A stretch of 7,514 nucleotides of DNA from an uncultured Bacilli bacterium. GTDB lineage: Bacteria > Bacillota_I > Bacilli_A > RF39 > UBA660. Below the pieces are notes generated by a model. It had not been told where the DNA came from. It was given only the letters and a program-made list of their open reading frames with translations, and made no database searches. Location of the stretch: assembly GCA_905235875.1 (NCBI GenBank), contig CAJONL010000016.1, positions 1-7,514 of the forward strand. The letters run 5' to 3'. Positions 1-6,243 of the stretch are shown piece by piece. The position numbers were made by a program, and so were the translations under genes. Every line of letters starts with the position of its first letter. The stretch's first letter is position 1.

Positions 1-86
1 GAGTGGGAGGGATTTGAACCCTCGCGCCAGTTACCCGACCTACACCCTTAGCAGGGGCGCCTCTTCAGCCTCTTGAGTACCACTCC
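1..86 (-). tRNA. tRNA-Ser (anticodon GCU), 3' end cut by the window edge
   Basis: Read on the minus strand, the cloverleaf is nearly complete. The 5' acceptor strand GGAGTGG (86-80) pairs with CCACTC at 6-1. The D arm has a CTC/GAG stem and a GG in its loop. The anticodon stem-loop is CGCCC-CTGCTAA-GGGTG, giving anticodon GCT, which reads AGC and AGU. A long variable arm of about 19 nt marks it as a class II tRNA, and serine follows from the anticodon. The T arm is GAGGG-TTCAAAT-CCCTC. The partner of G1, the discriminator base and any encoded CCA lie before position 1. It is on the same strand as folD, about 65 nt downstream, but has its own promoter at 114-142. Confidence 0.96.
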
Positions 87-111
87 AAAAAAGCTTTTTT
101 CTAGCTCTTTT
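87..111 (-). other. A/U-rich hairpin directly before the tRNA 5' end
   Basis: On the minus strand, bases 111-103 (AAAAGAGCT) can pair with 95-87 (AGCTTTTTT) around a 7-nt A-rich loop, giving a 9-bp stem with one G-U pair. Bases 87-100 alone are also a perfect 14-base palindrome. The stem ends exactly at tRNA base G1. It could be a weak attenuator of read-through from folD or a structured pre-tRNA leader. Only two G-C pairs are present and no U tract follows the stem, so a terminator role is doubtful. Confidence 0.3.
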
Positions 112-113
112 TA

Positions 114-142
114 ATTATAAAATATAATATAGAATATTTCAA
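114..142 (-). promoter_or_regulatory. sigma-A type promoter for tRNA-Ser
   Basis: On the minus strand there is a -35 TTGAAA (142-137), a spacer of exactly 17 nt, and a perfect -10 TATAAT (119-114). Transcription would start near 107, giving a leader of about 20 nt before the tRNA, to be removed by RNase P. It lies in the gap between the folD stop and the tRNA, so the tRNA need not depend on folD transcription. Strong promoters of this kind are usual for stable RNA genes. Confidence 0.8.
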
Positions 143-150
143 GTATTAAT

Positions 151-978
151 TTAATTTTGTAAATAATATGCTTCTATTATATTATTAATTAAGGATATTA
201 AAGTAAGTTTTCCTACTCCTCCTGGTACTGGTGTTATGTATCTTACTTGATTTTTTACTTTGTCAAAGTCTACATCACCATATATTTTACCATTTTCTCT
301 ATTTATTCCTACATCTATTATTACTTGATTACTATTTATATATTCATCATCTATAAAATGCTTCTTACCTATTGCTACTACTAGTACATCTGCTCTTTTA
401 GCTATATCTTTTAAATTTTTTGTTTTTGAATTACAGCTAGTAACAGTTGCATTTTTTTGTAAAAATAATGGTATTAAAGGAAGCCCTACTAGTTTACTTC
501 TTCCAATTATTACTACATTTAATCCTTCAAGATTTATATTTTTTAATTCTAACATTTTAATTATTCCAAGTGCTGTACATGGTACTATAGATTTTTCATT
601 ATTCATAAGTTTACCCATATTAATATTAGTAAGACCATCTACATCTTTATTAGGATCAATACTATTGATTACTTTCTTTTCATCTATATTACTTGGAAGA
701 GGAAGTTGTACTAATATTCCTGTTACACTTTTATCTAAATTACAAGTTTCTATTTCTTTTACTAATTCATTAGTTGATACTTCATCATATTTTTTTAGTA
801 TAAAATCTATTCCAAGTTTTTCACATAATTTTTTCTTATTATTTACATAAATAGTACTTGCTGGATCTTCCCCTACTTTAAATATGACTAGTTTTAATTT
901 TTCATTTATGTTAGCAATTTTATTTTTTAAATCTTTTTCTATTTCTTCTTTTATTAAATTTCCATCTATAATATTCAT
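151..978 (-). CDS. folD: Bifunctional methylene-THF dehydrogenase / methenyl-THF cyclohydrolase FolD
   Basis: FolD interconverts 5,10-methylene-, methenyl- and 10-formyl-tetrahydrofolate with NADP(H) in the cytoplasm, supplying one-carbon units for purine and formyl-Met-tRNA synthesis. The 275 residues are close to the usual 280-290. Family landmarks appear in order: the catalytic Tyr and Lys of YVNNK (Y44, K48), QLPLP at 91-95, KDVDG at 111-115, the nucleotide-binding GRSKLVGLP at 159-167, and TPVPGGVG at 249-256. Two normally conserved prolines are replaced: PCTPxG reads PCTALG (133-138) and GGVGPMT reads GGVGKLT (253-259). The ATG at 978 has an AAGGGGG ribosome binding site (990-984) at 5 nt. 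That site abuts the stop of the upstream membrane protein gene, so the two are probably co-transcribed. Identity is secure; the effect of the substitutions is unknown. Confidence 0.96.
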   Translation of the reverse strand: MNIIDGNLIKEEIEKDLKNKIANINEKLKLVIFKVGEDPASTIYVNNKKKLCEKLGIDFILKKYDEVSTNELVKEIETCNLDKSVTGILVQLPLPSNIDEKKVINSIDPNKDVDGLTNINMGKLMNNEKSIVPCTALGIIKMLELKNINLEGLNVVIIGRSKLVGLPLIPLFLQKNATVTSCNSKTKNLKDIAKRADVLVVAIGKKHFIDDEYINSNQVIIDVGINRENGKIYGDVDFDKVKNQVRYITPVPGGVGKLTLISLINNIIEAYYLQN

Positions 979-990
979 ATTATCCCCCTT

Positions 991-1650
991 TTAGTAAAGA
1001 AGTACAAATAGTCCAATTAATACTAGAGATATAATTACTAAAAGTGTAAGGGCAATAAACATAAGCCTTCCATCATCTTCGATTGGTTCACCTATTTCTT
1101 CTGCTATTTCATTATAAGTTTCTTGTTCTTGATTTTCTATTTTTTCTTCTTTATTCTTTTCCATAGGAGTTACTATATTTTCTTCTTTTGTTTCTTTGAT
1201 AGGTTCATTTTTCATTTCATTATTAATGTTATTATCTACTACAGGTTGAACTATATCTACTGGTTTTGTTTCTTCCTTTTTTATTTCTTCAGGAACTGTA
1301 GATAAATCTTCGGTTTTCTCTTTTTTCTTTTCCTCAACACCTTTTTCTAAGTTATCTATTATATCTTTTAGTTCTTTAGTCTTTTGTTGTTGCTTTAATA
1401 GTTCCATCTCTTTTAGTTTTTTTTGTTTTTCTCTTTCGTCTTGTTCTTTTATAAAATTAAGAGAATTTATTACATCTAGAAATTGTGCTTTTAAATAATC
1501 AGGATATTTATGTACACCACGAATTTTAGATAAAACATTAATCATTTCTTCAGATGTGTAATTATGTTTTATAAGTTCATCAAAAACTTTATAAGTAGAT
1601 TTTTCTGGATTAAAACTTTTTTGTATCTCCATCAAATCTCTTTTAACCAT
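991..1650 (-). CDS. Uncharacterised coiled-coil protein with C-terminal membrane anchor
   Basis: I do not recognise a family. From the ATG at 1650 the protein has 219 residues. Residues about 1-70 look helical and globular, with repeated aromatic and Leu/Ile positions. Residues about 70-110 are a Lys/Glu/Gln-rich stretch likely to form a coiled coil. Residues about 110-190 are low-complexity and highly charged (Glu, Lys, Asn), probably a disordered linker. Residues about 196-218 are one hydrophobic helix ending at the C-terminal Tyr, with an Arg just before it. There is no signal peptide. I infer a tail-anchored protein with the bulk in the cytoplasm. An in-frame GTG at 1665 with AGAGGTG (1678-1672) is an alternative start, adding five residues. 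ATG 1650 is preferred because AAGGA (1662-1658) lies 7 nt away and the predicted promoter would start transcription near 1678. The gene ends 12 nt before folD. Confidence 0.75.
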   Translation of the reverse strand: MVKRDLMEIQKSFNPEKSTYKVFDELIKHNYTSEEMINVLSKIRGVHKYPDYLKAQFLDVINSLNFIKEQDEREKQKKLKEMELLKQQQKTKELKDIIDNLEKGVEEKKKEKTEDLSTVPEEIKKEETKPVDIVQPVVDNNINNEMKNEPIKETKEENIVTPMEKNKEEKIENQEQETYNEIAEEIGEPIEDDGRLMFIALTLLVIISLVLIGLFVLLY

Positions 1651-1683
1651 ATTTATGTCCTTCACTTAAAACACCTCTATTTG

Positions 1684-1712
1684 AGTATAACATTTATTTT
1701 TAAAAATATAAA
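1684..1712 (-). promoter_or_regulatory. Probable extended -10 promoter for the membrane protein-folD unit
   Basis: On the minus strand, TGT-TATACT (1692-1684) is a TGn-extended -10 element. A weak -35 TTTATA (1712-1707) lies 17 nt upstream and partly overlaps the T tract of the preceding terminator. The predicted start near 1678 would make the leader of the ATG-1650 reading frame about 28 nt. In DNA this AT-rich, -10-like sequences occur by chance, so the support is the extended element together with its position just after a terminator. Confidence 0.5.
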
Positions 1713-1736
1713 GAAAAAGAGTTAAAATTTTAACTC
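1710..1736 (-). terminator. Intrinsic terminator after the nucleotidyltransferase gene
   Basis: Bases 1719-1736 are an 18-base perfect inverted repeat (GAGTTAAAATTTTAACTC). On the minus strand it is followed directly by TTTTTCTTT (1718-1710), the layout of a Rho-independent terminator. The TAA stop of the nucleotidyltransferase (1732-1730) lies inside the stem. No T tract follows on the plus strand, so it should act only on the pcrA-nucleotidyltransferase transcript. The stem is AT-rich, with two G-C pairs in each half-turn, so read-through into the next unit is possible. Confidence 0.75.
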
Positions 1737-2635
1737 CATAATTTACTTGGATATAATCCTTCATCTATCATATTCTTAATAGCATTTTCTACTTCCTCTT
1801 TATCTTCTTTATAAGTCATTCCATACCATTTACTTGAAGTTTCAATTACTTCTACATCAGCTTTATTACTTTTTATTTGATGAGATAATACTTCAGGCAT
1901 TAAGTATTCTACTGTTTCCAAGTTTTCTTTGTTTTCTTCAAGGAAAGAAGGAAATTCATCAACTATGTGATTCATAAATTCTTTAGGGAAACCTAAAAGA
2001 TTCATAGATACTATTGTATCATCACTAATATATGTTTCTTTATCTGTCACAAGTGAAGTTGCTTTTAAACCTCTTTCTGTTTTTTCTATTTTAGATTCAT
2101 CTAAAGATACTAAAGTATTATTATCTATATTGCATACTCCTCTTTTTACAGATCCATTTTCAGTTATTGTATTTATTACATTATATCCTATTAAAGCATA
2201 ATGTTCCTTATCACTAACTAAATTATTATCTAAAAATTTTCCAGCTTTTTTAATCGCATCGTAACCATAGAAATCATCTGAATTTATAACTGCAAAATTT
2301 TCATTAATTAAATCTCTTGCACTATATAATGCATGGGCAGTACCTAAAGGTTTTACTCTTTCCTTTAAATCATAACCATCCGGAATATCTTCAAGCTTTT
2401 GAAATGCATATTCAACTTTTATTTTATTTTCTATTCTTTTACCAATAGTTTCTTTAAATACTTCATAGTTTTCTTCTTTAATTATGAAAACAACCTTATC
2501 AAAACCAGAACGAATTGCATCATAGATTGAATAATCTATAATAAACTCTCCATTTGGTCCTACTGGTTCTATTTGTTTTAGGCCTCCAAATCTTGATCCC
2601 ATTCCTGCTGCTAGAACTACTAATGTTTTATTCAT
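1730..2635 (-). CDS. Nucleotidyltransferase of the NTP_transferase (GT-A fold) family
   Basis: Proteins of this fold transfer an NMP from an NTP to a sugar phosphate or similar substrate, making an activated precursor; the substrate here is unknown. From the ATG at 2635 the protein has 301 residues. The N-terminal nucleotide-binding loop is LAAGMGSRFGGLKQ (8-21), followed by EPVGPNGE (23-30), which replaces the PKPLLPV-type motif of classical NDP-sugar pyrophosphorylases. PLGTAHAL (97-103) and the metal-binding type NSDDFYG (118-124) complete the site. KWYGMTYKED (269-278) and YPSKLW (295-300) form the C-terminal end. A TTG at 2644 is in frame but sits only 2 nt from the ribosome binding site AAGGAGAG (2652-2645), which suits ATG 2635 at 9 nt. 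The gene starts 1 nt after the pcrA stop and its ribosome binding site lies inside pcrA, so translation is probably coupled. Confidence 0.9.
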   Translation of the reverse strand: MNKTLVVLAAGMGSRFGGLKQIEPVGPNGEFIIDYSIYDAIRSGFDKVVFIIKEENYEVFKETIGKRIENKIKVEYAFQKLEDIPDGYDLKERVKPLGTAHALYSARDLINENFAVINSDDFYGYDAIKKAGKFLDNNLVSDKEHYALIGYNVINTITENGSVKRGVCNIDNNTLVSLDESKIEKTERGLKATSLVTDKETYISDDTIVSMNLLGFPKEFMNHIVDEFPSFLEENKENLETVEYLMPEVLSHQIKSNKADVEVIETSSKWYGMTYKEDKEEVENAIKNMIDEGLYPSKLWS

Positions 2636-2636
2636 A

Positions 2637-4712
2637 TTAATCAACTCTCCTTATACTTTTATGATTTTTAAGCATTTTTTTAATGCCTATTTCTTTTTTA
2701 AATGCAATAGTAAGTATTGTATTTGTAACTTCTATTACTACCCCTTCTCCATATGTATCATGAATTATTTTATCGCCATAATGATATACTTGATCTTTAT
2801 CATATATTTTCTTTTCTTTTTTGATTATTTTTATCTCATCTTTATTTTCATAATCCAATAAATCTTTATCTATTTCATTAATAAATCTACTTATTACTGA
2901 AGCAGATTCTACTCCATATATCATTCTTTTCTTAGCCATTGTAAGCCATAATTTTTTTCTTGCCCTGGTTATTGCAACATACATAAGCCTTCTTTCTTCT
3001 TCCAAATCTTCTTTAGAATAACTATTGCGGTGTGGAAATATTCCTTCTTCAAGTCCAGTTATGAAGACATTATCATACTCCAATCCTTTAACAGAGTGTA
3101 CAGTCATAAGTGTTACTCTATTTGGATCATCTTTGTAATCTTCAATATCTGAAACTAAACTTATTTCAAGAAGAAATTCCTCTAGTGATATTATACCATG
3201 TTCTTCTTCAAAACTACGAGTAACTGACTTAAATTCCTCTAAATTTTCAAGTCTAATATCAGCTTCTAGGCTTTTTTCATCCTCTAAAGCTTTTTTCATA
3301 CCTGTTTTTACAAGTACTTTTTCTATAAACTCTGTAAGAGATAAGTTATTTAAATCTTCTTTCAACTCTAATATTATATCTTTAAACGCTTTTTCTTTAC
3401 CATCCTTTATAGCATCAAACATACTTGTATTATAAAAGCTAGCATTTTTTTCTATCTCACTTATTGTCTTAGGGCCTATTCCTCTTTTAGGTGTATTAAT
3501 ACATCTCATTAAACTTAAATCATCACTTGTATTATATATAAGTCTAAGGTATGCAAGAAGATCTTTTATTTCTTTTCTTTGATAAAAGTAAAAACTACCT
3601 ACTATTCTAAAAGGAATATTTTGTTTTAACATTTCACTTTCAAAAACACGTGATTGAGCATTAGTTCTATAAAGTATTGCTATATCTTTATAAGCTACTC
3701 CACTACTTAAGAGTTCTTTTATTTTACGAATAATATAAAAAACTTCATCTGTTTCATCATAAGCTTTATATAGTTTTATTTTATCTCCCTTATCATTTTC
3801 ACTCCATAAATTCTTATCTTTACGTAATTTATTATTTTTTATTACACTATTAGCAGCATCAAGTATTGTTTTAGTTGATCTATAATTTTGTTCCAATAAT
3901 ATAACTTTAGCATCCTTATAATCATTTTCAAAGTTTAATATATTCTTATAATTTGCATTTCTAAACGCATATATACTTTGATCGTTGTCACCCACTACAC
4001 ATAAATTACGATATTTTCCGCTTAAATATTTAGTAAGAATATATTGGGCCTCATTAGTATCTTGATATTCATCTATTAAAATATATTTATATTTTTCATT
4101 GTAATAATCTAAGACATCGGAATTGTTTTTAAATAGCTTTATTGGTAAAAGTAATAAATCATCAAAATCTACTGAATTATTATTTTTTAACATTTCTTCA
4201 TATTTTCTATATACTTTATAAACTATATCTTCTTCTTCACTAAAAACAAATTTTTTATATTCTTCTGGTGACACAAGCTCATTTTTATTACTTGATATTT
4301 TATTTCTAATCATATAAGGACTAACTCTTTTTGAATCATATCCTAAATCCTTCATTATTTTTTTTACTAATGTTAAAGAATCATCACTATCCATAATAAC
4401 AAAATTTTTATTGTATCCAAGAGCATCATAATTTTCTCTTAAAATTCTGACTCCTAGAGCATGAAAAGTACAAGCTAAAACATTATTAGGTCCAATTAAT
4501 TTGGCAAGCCTTTCTTTCATTTCACCTGCTGCTTTATTAGTGAAAGTAATTGCCAAAATACTTTTTGGATCAATTCCTTCGTTTTGTATTAAACTTGCAA
4601 TTCTTGTTGTAAGAACTTTAGTTTTACCTGAACCTGCTCCTGCGAGTATTAGTAATGGTCCATCTTTATGCATTATAGCTTCTTTTTGTTTTTCATTTAA
4701 TCCCTCGAACAT
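2637..4712 (-). CDS. pcrA: ATP-dependent DNA helicase PcrA (UvrD/Rep family, SF1A)
   Basis: PcrA is a 3'-5' DNA translocase used in excision repair, rolling-circle replication, removal of RecA filaments and handling of transcription-replication conflicts. All SF1A motifs are present. They are the Q motif near LNEKQKEAI (5-13), Walker A AGAGSGKT (24-31), Ia TFTNKAAGEM (56-65), Ib TFHALG (82-87), II LIDEYQDTN (212-220), III GDNDQSIYAFR (241-251), IV EQNYRS (274-279), V TVHSVKGLEY (537-546) and VI EEERRLMYVAITRAR (571-585). GLEEGIFPH (553-561) is typical of PcrA. Residues about 643-691 (YGDKIIHDTYGEG to IGIKKML) form the Tudor-like domain that in Firmicutes PcrA binds RNA polymerase. The length of 691 is slightly below the usual 720-760, the loss lying in the linker before that domain. 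ATG 4712 has AGGTGG (4722-4717) at 4 nt. The usual partner ligA is not next to it; a nucleotidyltransferase gene is. Confidence 0.97.
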   Translation of the reverse strand: MFEGLNEKQKEAIMHKDGPLLILAGAGSGKTKVLTTRIASLIQNEGIDPKSILAITFTNKAAGEMKERLAKLIGPNNVLACTFHALGVRILRENYDALGYNKNFVIMDSDDSLTLVKKIMKDLGYDSKRVSPYMIRNKISSNKNELVSPEEYKKFVFSEEEDIVYKVYRKYEEMLKNNNSVDFDDLLLLPIKLFKNNSDVLDYYNEKYKYILIDEYQDTNEAQYILTKYLSGKYRNLCVVGDNDQSIYAFRNANYKNILNFENDYKDAKVILLEQNYRSTKTILDAANSVIKNNKLRKDKNLWSENDKGDKIKLYKAYDETDEVFYIIRKIKELLSSGVAYKDIAILYRTNAQSRVFESEMLKQNIPFRIVGSFYFYQRKEIKDLLAYLRLIYNTSDDLSLMRCINTPKRGIGPKTISEIEKNASFYNTSMFDAIKDGKEKAFKDIILELKEDLNNLSLTEFIEKVLVKTGMKKALEDEKSLEADIRLENLEEFKSVTRSFEEEHGIISLEEFLLEISLVSDIEDYKDDPNRVTLMTVHSVKGLEYDNVFITGLEEGIFPHRNSYSKEDLEEERRLMYVAITRARKKLWLTMAKKRMIYGVESASVISRFINEIDKDLLDYENKDEIKIIKKEKKIYDKDQVYHYGDKIIHDTYGEGVVIEVTNTILTIAFKKEIGIKKMLKNHKSIRRVD

Positions 4713-4727
4713 TTTACCACCTATTTA

Positions 4728-4756
4728 ATTATATCATGAATTAAAGTTAAACTAAA
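4728..4756 (-). promoter_or_regulatory. Extended -10 promoter for pcrA
   Basis: On the minus strand, TGA-TATAAT (4736-4728) is a perfect -10 with a TGn extension. A poor -35 TTTAGT (4756-4751) lies 17 nt upstream, which is tolerable with an extended -10. The predicted start near 4721 falls at the first base of the ribosome binding site, giving a leader of only about 9 nt. A start further upstream cannot be excluded. Confidence 0.6.
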
Positions 4757-4766
4757 AGAAAATATG

Positions 4767-4796
4767 GAATATAAAATAGTAAAAACGTTAAAACTA
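4767..4796 (+). promoter_or_regulatory. Possible sigma-G-like promoter for the germination operon
   Basis: GAATA (4767-4771) matches the -35 of the forespore sigma factor SigG (G, not-G, A, T, purine). An 18-nt spacer is followed by AAAACTA (4790-4796), which matches 5 of 7 positions of the -10 CATWMTA. Germinant-receptor operons are known SigG targets in Bacillus and clostridia, so such a site is expected here. Against it, the start would fall inside the ribosome binding site at 4801-4807. A SigA-like alternative is TTAAAC (4747-4752) with TATAAA (4770-4775) at 17 nt. In such AT-rich DNA both are weak calls. Confidence 0.3.
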
Positions 4797-4813
4797 ATAT
4801 AAAGGTGATTTCT

Positions 4814-6241
4814 ATGCTTGAGGATAAAATAAAGGAAATAAAAAAAGATTATAATAACTCTCCTGATATTATTTTTAGAAAAGTAAAAATAAAAGATAAA
4901 GAGTTGCTTTTAGTATTTAGTCCCTCTACTAGTAGCAGTACTAGCATAAATGATTTTATATTAAAAAAACTTGTAAACATTAAAACTAAAGTAACTCGTG
5001 ATAACGTTTATAATCACTTTGAAAATATTATTCCTGAAAATGTCTTAGTAGATATCAAAGATAAAAATGATATGTACTCTAAAATAGGTGCTGGTTTTAC
5101 TATAGTTATTTTTGAAAATGAAAAGCCTTTTGGAATAGAAACAAGAAAAGATTTATCTCGGGGTGTTACTGAACCTTTAACAGAGCAATCTATAAGTGGA
5201 CCTAAAGATTCATTTACTGAAAACTATGAAAATAATCTAGGACTTATTAGAAAAAGAATTAAAACTAATAACTTAACCTTAGAAGAACTCACACTAGGTC
5301 GTGAATCTAAAACGCAAATATCGGTATTATATATGAATAATATTGTAGAAAAAAAACTAAAAGATAGTATAATTGAAAAACTTAAAAATATAGATACTGA
5401 TAGTATATTTGATAGTACTAATCTAAGAGATTTTATAGAGAAAGAAAAAACTAATTTTCCAACTATCATGACAACTGAAAGACCAGATAGAGCTTCAAGT
5501 GCACTACTCGAAGGTAAAATTATAATTGGTGTTGAAAACTCGCCTTATTTTTTAATAATTCCTTCTTTTTTTAGCGATTTTTTTCATTCAGCTGAGGATA
5601 ACTATCAAAATAGTTATAATGTTTCATTTACTAGAATTATAAGATATATGGCATTTTTTTTAGCAATACTCTTGCCTGCTTTTTATATAGCAATAACTAC
5701 ATTTAATCATGAGACAATACCAGTTACTTTATTAATAAATTTTGCAGCACAACGTGAAGGAGTTCCTTTTCCAGCCATTATTGAAGCCTTAGGTTTAATC
5801 TTTGTTTTTGAGATACTAAGAGAAAGTGACATAAGAATGCCACATCTTTCTGGAAGTGCAATTTCTATTCTTGGAGCAATAGTTTTAGGAGATGCTGCTG
5901 TATCTGCTGGAATAGTATCTCCGATAATGGTAATTATAATTTCACTTTCAGCTATTGCATCACTTATGTTTTCTGATATTGGAATAGTAAACGCCATAAG
6001 ATTTTGGCGAATATTTTTTATGCTTTTTGCGACAACTCTTGGAATAGTAGGAATTTTTTTTGCAGGTATTCTTTTAACAGTAAAACTTACCTCTTTAAAT
6101 CCATTTGGAAAACCATATCTATATCCTTTAATCCCACTGAATAAGCATTTCCTTTTTAATGGAATAATAAAAAGAAATAGAAAAAATGACAATTTAAGAA
6201 TGCCAATTCTCACTAATAATAATTATAAAAGGAGTAAATAA
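4814..6241 (+). CDS. Spore germination protein, GerA family (germinant receptor A subunit)
   Basis: This is the A subunit of a nutrient germinant receptor, sited in the inner membrane of the spore with the B and C subunits. Structural work on GerA-type proteins suggests the A subunits form an ion channel opened by nutrients. The 475 residues match the family. A soluble N-terminal half contains SGPKDSFTENYENNLGLIRKR (start near 128) and LGRESKTQ (161-168), both family signatures. A membrane half follows with about five helices from about 279 to 422, including the conserved GVPFPAIIEALGLIFVFEIL and DIRMPHLSG stretches (316-347). The end retains LNPFGKPYLYPLIP (428-441). The in-frame GTG at 4805 lies within the ribosome binding site AAAGGTG (4801-4807), so ATG 4814, 6 nt after it, is the start. 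The gene is 2 nt from the next one. Which paralogue (gerAA, gerKA and so on) cannot be said. Confidence 0.95.
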   Translation: MLEDKIKEIKKDYNNSPDIIFRKVKIKDKELLLVFSPSTSSSTSINDFILKKLVNIKTKVTRDNVYNHFENIIPENVLVDIKDKNDMYSKIGAGFTIVIFENEKPFGIETRKDLSRGVTEPLTEQSISGPKDSFTENYENNLGLIRKRIKTNNLTLEELTLGRESKTQISVLYMNNIVEKKLKDSIIEKLKNIDTDSIFDSTNLRDFIEKEKTNFPTIMTTERPDRASSALLEGKIIIGVENSPYFLIIPSFFSDFFHSAEDNYQNSYNVSFTRIIRYMAFFLAILLPAFYIAITTFNHETIPVTLLINFAAQREGVPFPAIIEALGLIFVFEILRESDIRMPHLSGSAISILGAIVLGDAAVSAGIVSPIMVIIISLSAIASLMFSDIGIVNAIRFWRIFFMLFATTLGIVGIFFAGILLTVKLTSLNPFGKPYLYPLIPLNKHFLFNGIIKRNRKNDNLRMPILTNNNYKRSK

Positions 6242-6243
6242 TT

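Noticed and set aside
1..86. tRNA gene as an integration site for a mobile element
   Set aside because: No integrase, repeated tRNA fragment or foreign gene content is seen inside the window; the side beyond position 1 is not visible.
665..850. Short plus-strand open frames opposite folD (665-850), the membrane protein gene (1123-1305) and pcrA (2661-2861, 4501-4728), and a minus-strand frame opposite the GerA gene (5224-5469)
   Set aside because: Each lies wholly or almost wholly antisense to a well supported gene, and the products are runs of Phe/Ile/Tyr or Ser with no domain.
1695..1708. 14-base palindrome TATTTTTAAAAATA as an operator
   Set aside because: It lies in the spacer of a predicted promoter, but A/T-only palindromes are expected often by chance in such AT-rich DNA.
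1719..1736. Bidirectional terminator
   Set aside because: The T tract is present only in the minus-strand reading; on the plus strand the repeat is followed by mixed bases and no plus-strand gene ends there.
4713..4813. Replication origin at the point where gene direction flips
   Set aside because: There are no DnaA-box clusters, and neither dnaA nor dnaN is nearby; the flip is explained by two divergent operons.
4926..4950. Small repeated CTAGTA/AGTACTAG pattern
   Set aside because: It encodes the Ser/Thr-rich SPSTSSST stretch of the GerA N-terminal domain, so codon repetition explains it.
5707..6213. A 168-codon open frame on the minus strand inside the GerA gene
   Set aside because: It is fully antisense to conserved GerA membrane helices, has no convincing ribosome binding site, and its composition is what complementing hydrophobic codons gives.
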